From positions 4,830,514 to 4,894,513 of the forward strand of contig NC_018396.1 in the NCBI RefSeq assembly GCF_000208865.1: a stretch of 64,000 nt of DNA, read 5' to 3'. The notes under the pieces are model-generated. The model was not told the DNA's origin and did no database searches. It worked only from the letters and a program-made list of their open reading frames with translations. This DNA is from Neospora caninum Liverpool. Taxonomy: Eukaryota > Apicomplexa > Conoidasida > Eucoccidiorida > Sarcocystidae. A program made the translations under genes and the position numbers. Of the stretch, positions 60,755 through 64,000 are shown piece by piece; positions within the stretch are counted from its first letter, which is position 1, and every line of letters starts with the position of its first letter.

Positions 60755-62490
60755 AAGAGAAGCTTGGGACCAGGAGAAAGAAAGAGAGGAACAGAGGAAA
60801 TGCGGGAGCAAAACGCGGAGAAAGAGAGGAGGAAAAGAGCAGAAGAAGAGCAAGAGAGGAGAAAGCGGGGAAGCCAGGGGAGGCGACTAGGGAAAGCAAG
60901 CGAGAGAGTATCCTTCGCAGAGAGAGACAGGCGAGAAGCAAGAAGAACTCAAGAAGAGAGGCATGTGAGACCAGCCCAGGAAAAGCGAGGCCGAGAAAGC
61001 CTGATAGACGACCAAGCAAACAAGGGACGGATCAAAAAATTGCGACCCGGAGAGAACAGACGCGACGGAAAGAGGATGGAGAACCAAAGGAGACGGGCGG
61101 AAAATGAGAAGGCGATCTACCGGAGGCAGGAAACGTCGCACGACTTTTCTTTCAGACGAAAATGAGTCGTTGACAAAACGGACTCTCAACTGAGAGGCCG
61201 AATCTGGCGACTGTGGGGGGCGACCGAACGCTATATCGGGTGTTCAAGTGCAATTCTGCTGAGACTCTGCAAACCTGAGTGTAGGGACGGGGCCGCTTTG
61301 CCAGGGGCTGCTGAGCTTCCGAGAGGGTTGGTTGGGTAGAAGGACACTGGAGCCGTGCTGCGTAAGCATGTGGGTTTGTTTTTAGGTGTGCGCGCCGTTC
61401 GATGGGAAATGTGTGCGCGTGTGTACCCGATCGTTGTGCGGAAGCAGTCTGTGTCGGAGATTTGTGCACGTGGAAACGTATACATCGCGAAGACAGAGGC
61501 TGCTGTTGTTCACGAGCACAGGCGCCGAAACTTGTGGAAACACGAAGTTTCGGTCTTGGGCACTCTCGCGAATTGGTATGGGGAGAGCCGGGTGCACGAT
61601 TGATGTGTCGACTGTCTGGTTTTTTGTCAATCTGCGCTCGTGGCCTTTTTCCCGCGTTTCGCCGCATCAAAAAGCGCCACGCAAACAGGACAGCAGCCTC
61701 ACCAAAACCAGGCACTAAACACGCATGCGCGTGTATTTCTACGTAGCGATGCAGGCCTGCACACCTCTTTATCGCCTCTTGGACTTGTAGATGTCCATGC
61801 ATGCGTGGGCGGACGGCACAGCCCACCTGGAGTGCGGACGCGCTGTGGAACCCGCCTTGGGCATCAGTCCCTTGCGACGTTTTGGCGTTTTTAGGAGACG
61901 CCTTTCGCGACGTTCAGGAGCAATCAACGGGGCTTGGTCTTGGCGCCGCCAGGAGGTTTTCCACCTTTGTGTCGCACGCGAAGAAAGGACAACACGCCTG
62001 CCTCTCGCTGTGCTGCGTGAACCTCTCTCCCGCTTCCTTCCTTTGCACCGTCCTCGGCACCGAGCTGGATTTGCGAAGGCAGAAGACAGGTATTCGCTAA
62101 GCTTTCGAGGTACACGCGAGCGCAGCGGAGCGGCCAAAAGAGACGCCGTCAGCCTCGTTCGCGCGCGAGAAAACACGTCCAAGATTCAAGGAGAGACTGC
62201 CAAGTTGCAGCAACGCGCGACAGGCGAGACGAGGCTCCGTGAGAGGAGCCGGCGCAGTTGGCGACAGCGGTGACACCGGGGCGAAAACGGGACAAAACGC
62301 ATGCAAAGGACACACGACGCGGCCGCGAGGCGACTCTGCGAGAGACCCGAGAAGGACGCAAACAGTGCATTTGCTTTGCCCCCGCGAGAAAAGACCAGTC
62401 GGAGCACTTTAATAACGCAAGCCCGTCGACAGAGAAGGCAAAACCCTAAAAAACACATCCGGCGGCGTTCGTCGTCGCCACGCTCCGGCA
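60755..62490. other. convergent 3' region
   Basis: 1.7 kb between the F1-alpha-like stop (plus) and the stop of the right-edge gene (minus). It begins with a purine-rich AGAGAG-type 3' UTR (60755-61120). Several 100-codon frames, none recognisable. Confidence 0.55.
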
Positions 62491-62847
62491 CTACACTTTC
62501 CGCTCCCGTCTTTCGTCTTTTCCAGAGGTCGGCCGCTTCTTCTTCCCGAAAAGCGAAGGACCGGAAAAGAATGACGACCAGGAGACTGACGGCCTGAACG
62601 GGGGGATGCGCGTGGGGGGAAGCGTATACGACAGAAGGAGCGGGAAGGGAACTCCCTCAGCCACGTCGTCGTCGCTCTGTTCCCGGATGACCCGCACCGA
62701 ACTCCTGAAAAGAAAAAGTTCGCCAAGGCGCCAACCCAACCGATTCAGAAGAAAACTCCTATCTGTGCATGTATACACGAGAGGAATGTGCACCACGTGA
62801 GCATACCCTATACACACAAATGAATATATACATATGTATGCACACAT

Positions 62848-62887
<40 letters not shown>

Positions 62888-63971
62888 GTAGAGAAATAAA
62901 TAACAATTTAGGTGGGTGTAGTAAAAGAAAGACCGGTTTCGACAGGCACACCGCGTGGAGTACACATGCAGGGAAACGGAGCAGAAAATTCGTTTCTCAG
63001 GCCTTACACGAGAGCCTTGAACGGAGCCGACGTGTTTGGGCGAAGTGCTTCGATTCGCTGCATGAAAAAACCATCGAAACGCAGGAGAGACGAGAGAATG
63101 AACCAAAGAAAACCGCGCAATCTGGCCAGCCGCCGAGGGGTCTGAGGCAGGCACGTCATACCAGCTGAAAACATACACTCCACCGTCTACGGCGAAAAGT
63201 CTTTTCCTTCGTCTGCTTCATGGCAATCTGCGGCCCTATAACATCCGGCTATCTCTGCATGCAATAAAATACATAGACACCACTCGTGGGCTCTCCTCAT
63301 TTCGTGCTACTATATAAAAAGCGTTTATATCGATATATTCACAACTTAGTGTAAAAACACGCATGCCGACTTCTGTGCATGCGTGAACGTGGCGGTTGAG
63401 GGCAGTAGAGACATCTCCTGGCATGTGAAACCACTTTATGGAATACAGAGGTACCTAGATACATATCGATTTATGAAGACCTACCCACTTGCACACACAA
63501 CCACAGAATCATGCACCGTATACATAGATCTATCTGTCTATCTATCTATCTGTCAATATCTATATATCTATATATAAACGAAGATTTGGCATGTTTCTTG
63601 GGAAGAGTGTTACATTCGAACGGATGTGTGTGGCGTTTTCCACTTACAAGTTCCGCGATGTTTGGAATGCGTTCCTCGTTTGTATCGACGTCTTGCTGGC
63701 GCGTTTGTCTGCCGTCGCTTGCCGGTTTACCCCCGTGCTCGCCTGGAGTGAAGGTCAAGGACGCGCAGCCTTTGATGCTTGTTGGAGTCATTTTCCCCGC
63801 AAAGTACGACACCTGGATGTTGACGCGTTTTTCCACAGCGGGGTCTTCGCGTGATTTTGCGTTGTCCTCTCTCGCCTTTGCCGTCGACGTTGACTGCTCT
63901 TTCCCTGCCTTGACGCGAGCCGCGTTCCGCTGAGCTGTGGAGCAGAGAATGCGCCTCAGGTCGGGGTGGTT
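62491..63971 (-). CDS. 3' part of an unrecognised gene running off the right edge
   Basis: Three exons: 63648-63971 (after CCTTCGTGCAG), 63008-63141 and 62491-62704, joined in phases 0 and 2; 223 residues to the stop. Further 5' exons lie beyond the window. The first exon begins NHPDLRRILCSTAQRNAARV, continues with a Lys/Ala/Ser-rich linker, then RVNIQVSYFAGKMTPTSIKG and EERIPNIAEL. The second encodes RRLARLRGFLWFILSSLLRF and MQRIEALRPNTSAPFKAL, a strongly amphipathic or partly membrane-seeking helix pair. The third gives SSVRVIREQSDDDVAEGVPF, then LLLSYTLPPTRIPPFRP and a basic tail. Donor sequences (GTAAGT, GTAAGG) are strong. I do not recognise the family. Confidence 0.6.
62836..62887. repeat. 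(TA)n tract in intron of right-edge gene
   Basis: CATATATA grading into pure TA over about 50 bp between the last two exons of the right-edge gene. Confidence 0.85.
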
Positions 63972-64000
63972 CTGCACGAAGGAAAGGGAGAACCCGACAA

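Noticed and set aside
58203..60853. Multiple minus frames antisense to the F1-alpha-like gene
   Set aside because: Shadows produced by GC-rich sense codons; none shows a family motif.
1..64000. Bacterial operon, prophage or transposon content
   Set aside because: No ribosome binding sites, integrase, transposase or terminal inverted repeats were seen; gene structure is eukaryotic throughout.
1..64000. tRNA or rRNA genes
   Set aside because: No cloverleaf with an A/B box pair or rRNA core sequence was noticed by eye; a tRNAscan/Infernal run would be needed to exclude small RNAs.

Overview
This is nuclear DNA of a cyst-forming coccidian (Apicomplexa, Toxoplasma/Neospora/Hammondia group). Multi-exon genes use GT-AG introns, GC-rich exons alternate with introns and spacers full of (TA)n and (TATG)n tracts and TGCATGC motifs, and there are no bacterial operons, ribosome binding sites or Rho-independent terminators. 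The aldolase and ATG3 proteins are of the apicomplexan type. From memory, the aldolase start (MAYGLPIS) differs slightly from the T. gondii form, so a close relative such as Neospora caninum is somewhat more likely than T. gondii itself. This cannot be settled without a search.

Layout: possible last exons of a plus-strand gene entering from the left (221-264, 942-991, weak); prenylcysteine-oxidase-like flavoprotein (1981-3858, -); BT1-family folate/biopterin transporter (5823-7874, +); Hikeshi/OPI10 nuclear import factor (9592-11622, +, 6 exons); a direct tandem pair of class I fructose-bisphosphate aldolases (13338-15258 and 16080-17853, +); a basic Ser/Arg-rich protein of unknown function (18393-20575, -); pyrroline-5-carboxylate reductase (23260-25793, -, last exon not found); the large subunit of replication protein A in 15 phase-consistent exons (28676-37656, -), with a 12-unit [12 protein letters not shown] N-terminal repeat; three linked exons of an unrecognised gene (38127-38883, -); ATG3, the E2-like enzyme of ATG8 conjugation (41570-47239, +, 9 exons including a 14-nt microexon); a signal-peptide protein with a Met-Pro repeat (48619-50466, -); SRP9 (53005-54944, +, 4 exons); a divergent 1053-aa relative of the mitochondrial F1-ATPase alpha subunit (57114-60754, +); and the 3' exons of an unrecognised gene running off the right edge (62491-63971, -).

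The genes are housekeeping functions with independent promoters and do not form a pathway: glycolysis, proline synthesis, DNA replication/repair, ATG8 lipidation (tied to apicoplast maintenance in these parasites), protein targeting, nuclear import, transport and energy metabolism. All exon models were built by hand. Each complete multi-exon model was accepted only when exon phases joined and the total length was a multiple of three; the two partial genes have consistent internal phases only. The most notable points are an aldolase start codon isolated in its own exon (probably in both copies), a possible gene-conversion patch between the copies, the repeat-bearing RPA1 N terminus, the ATG3 microexon and candidate ATG8-interacting motif, the F1-alpha-like protein, and a dispersed GGTGTAYRTACACC-like near-palindrome that contributes codons to several exons.
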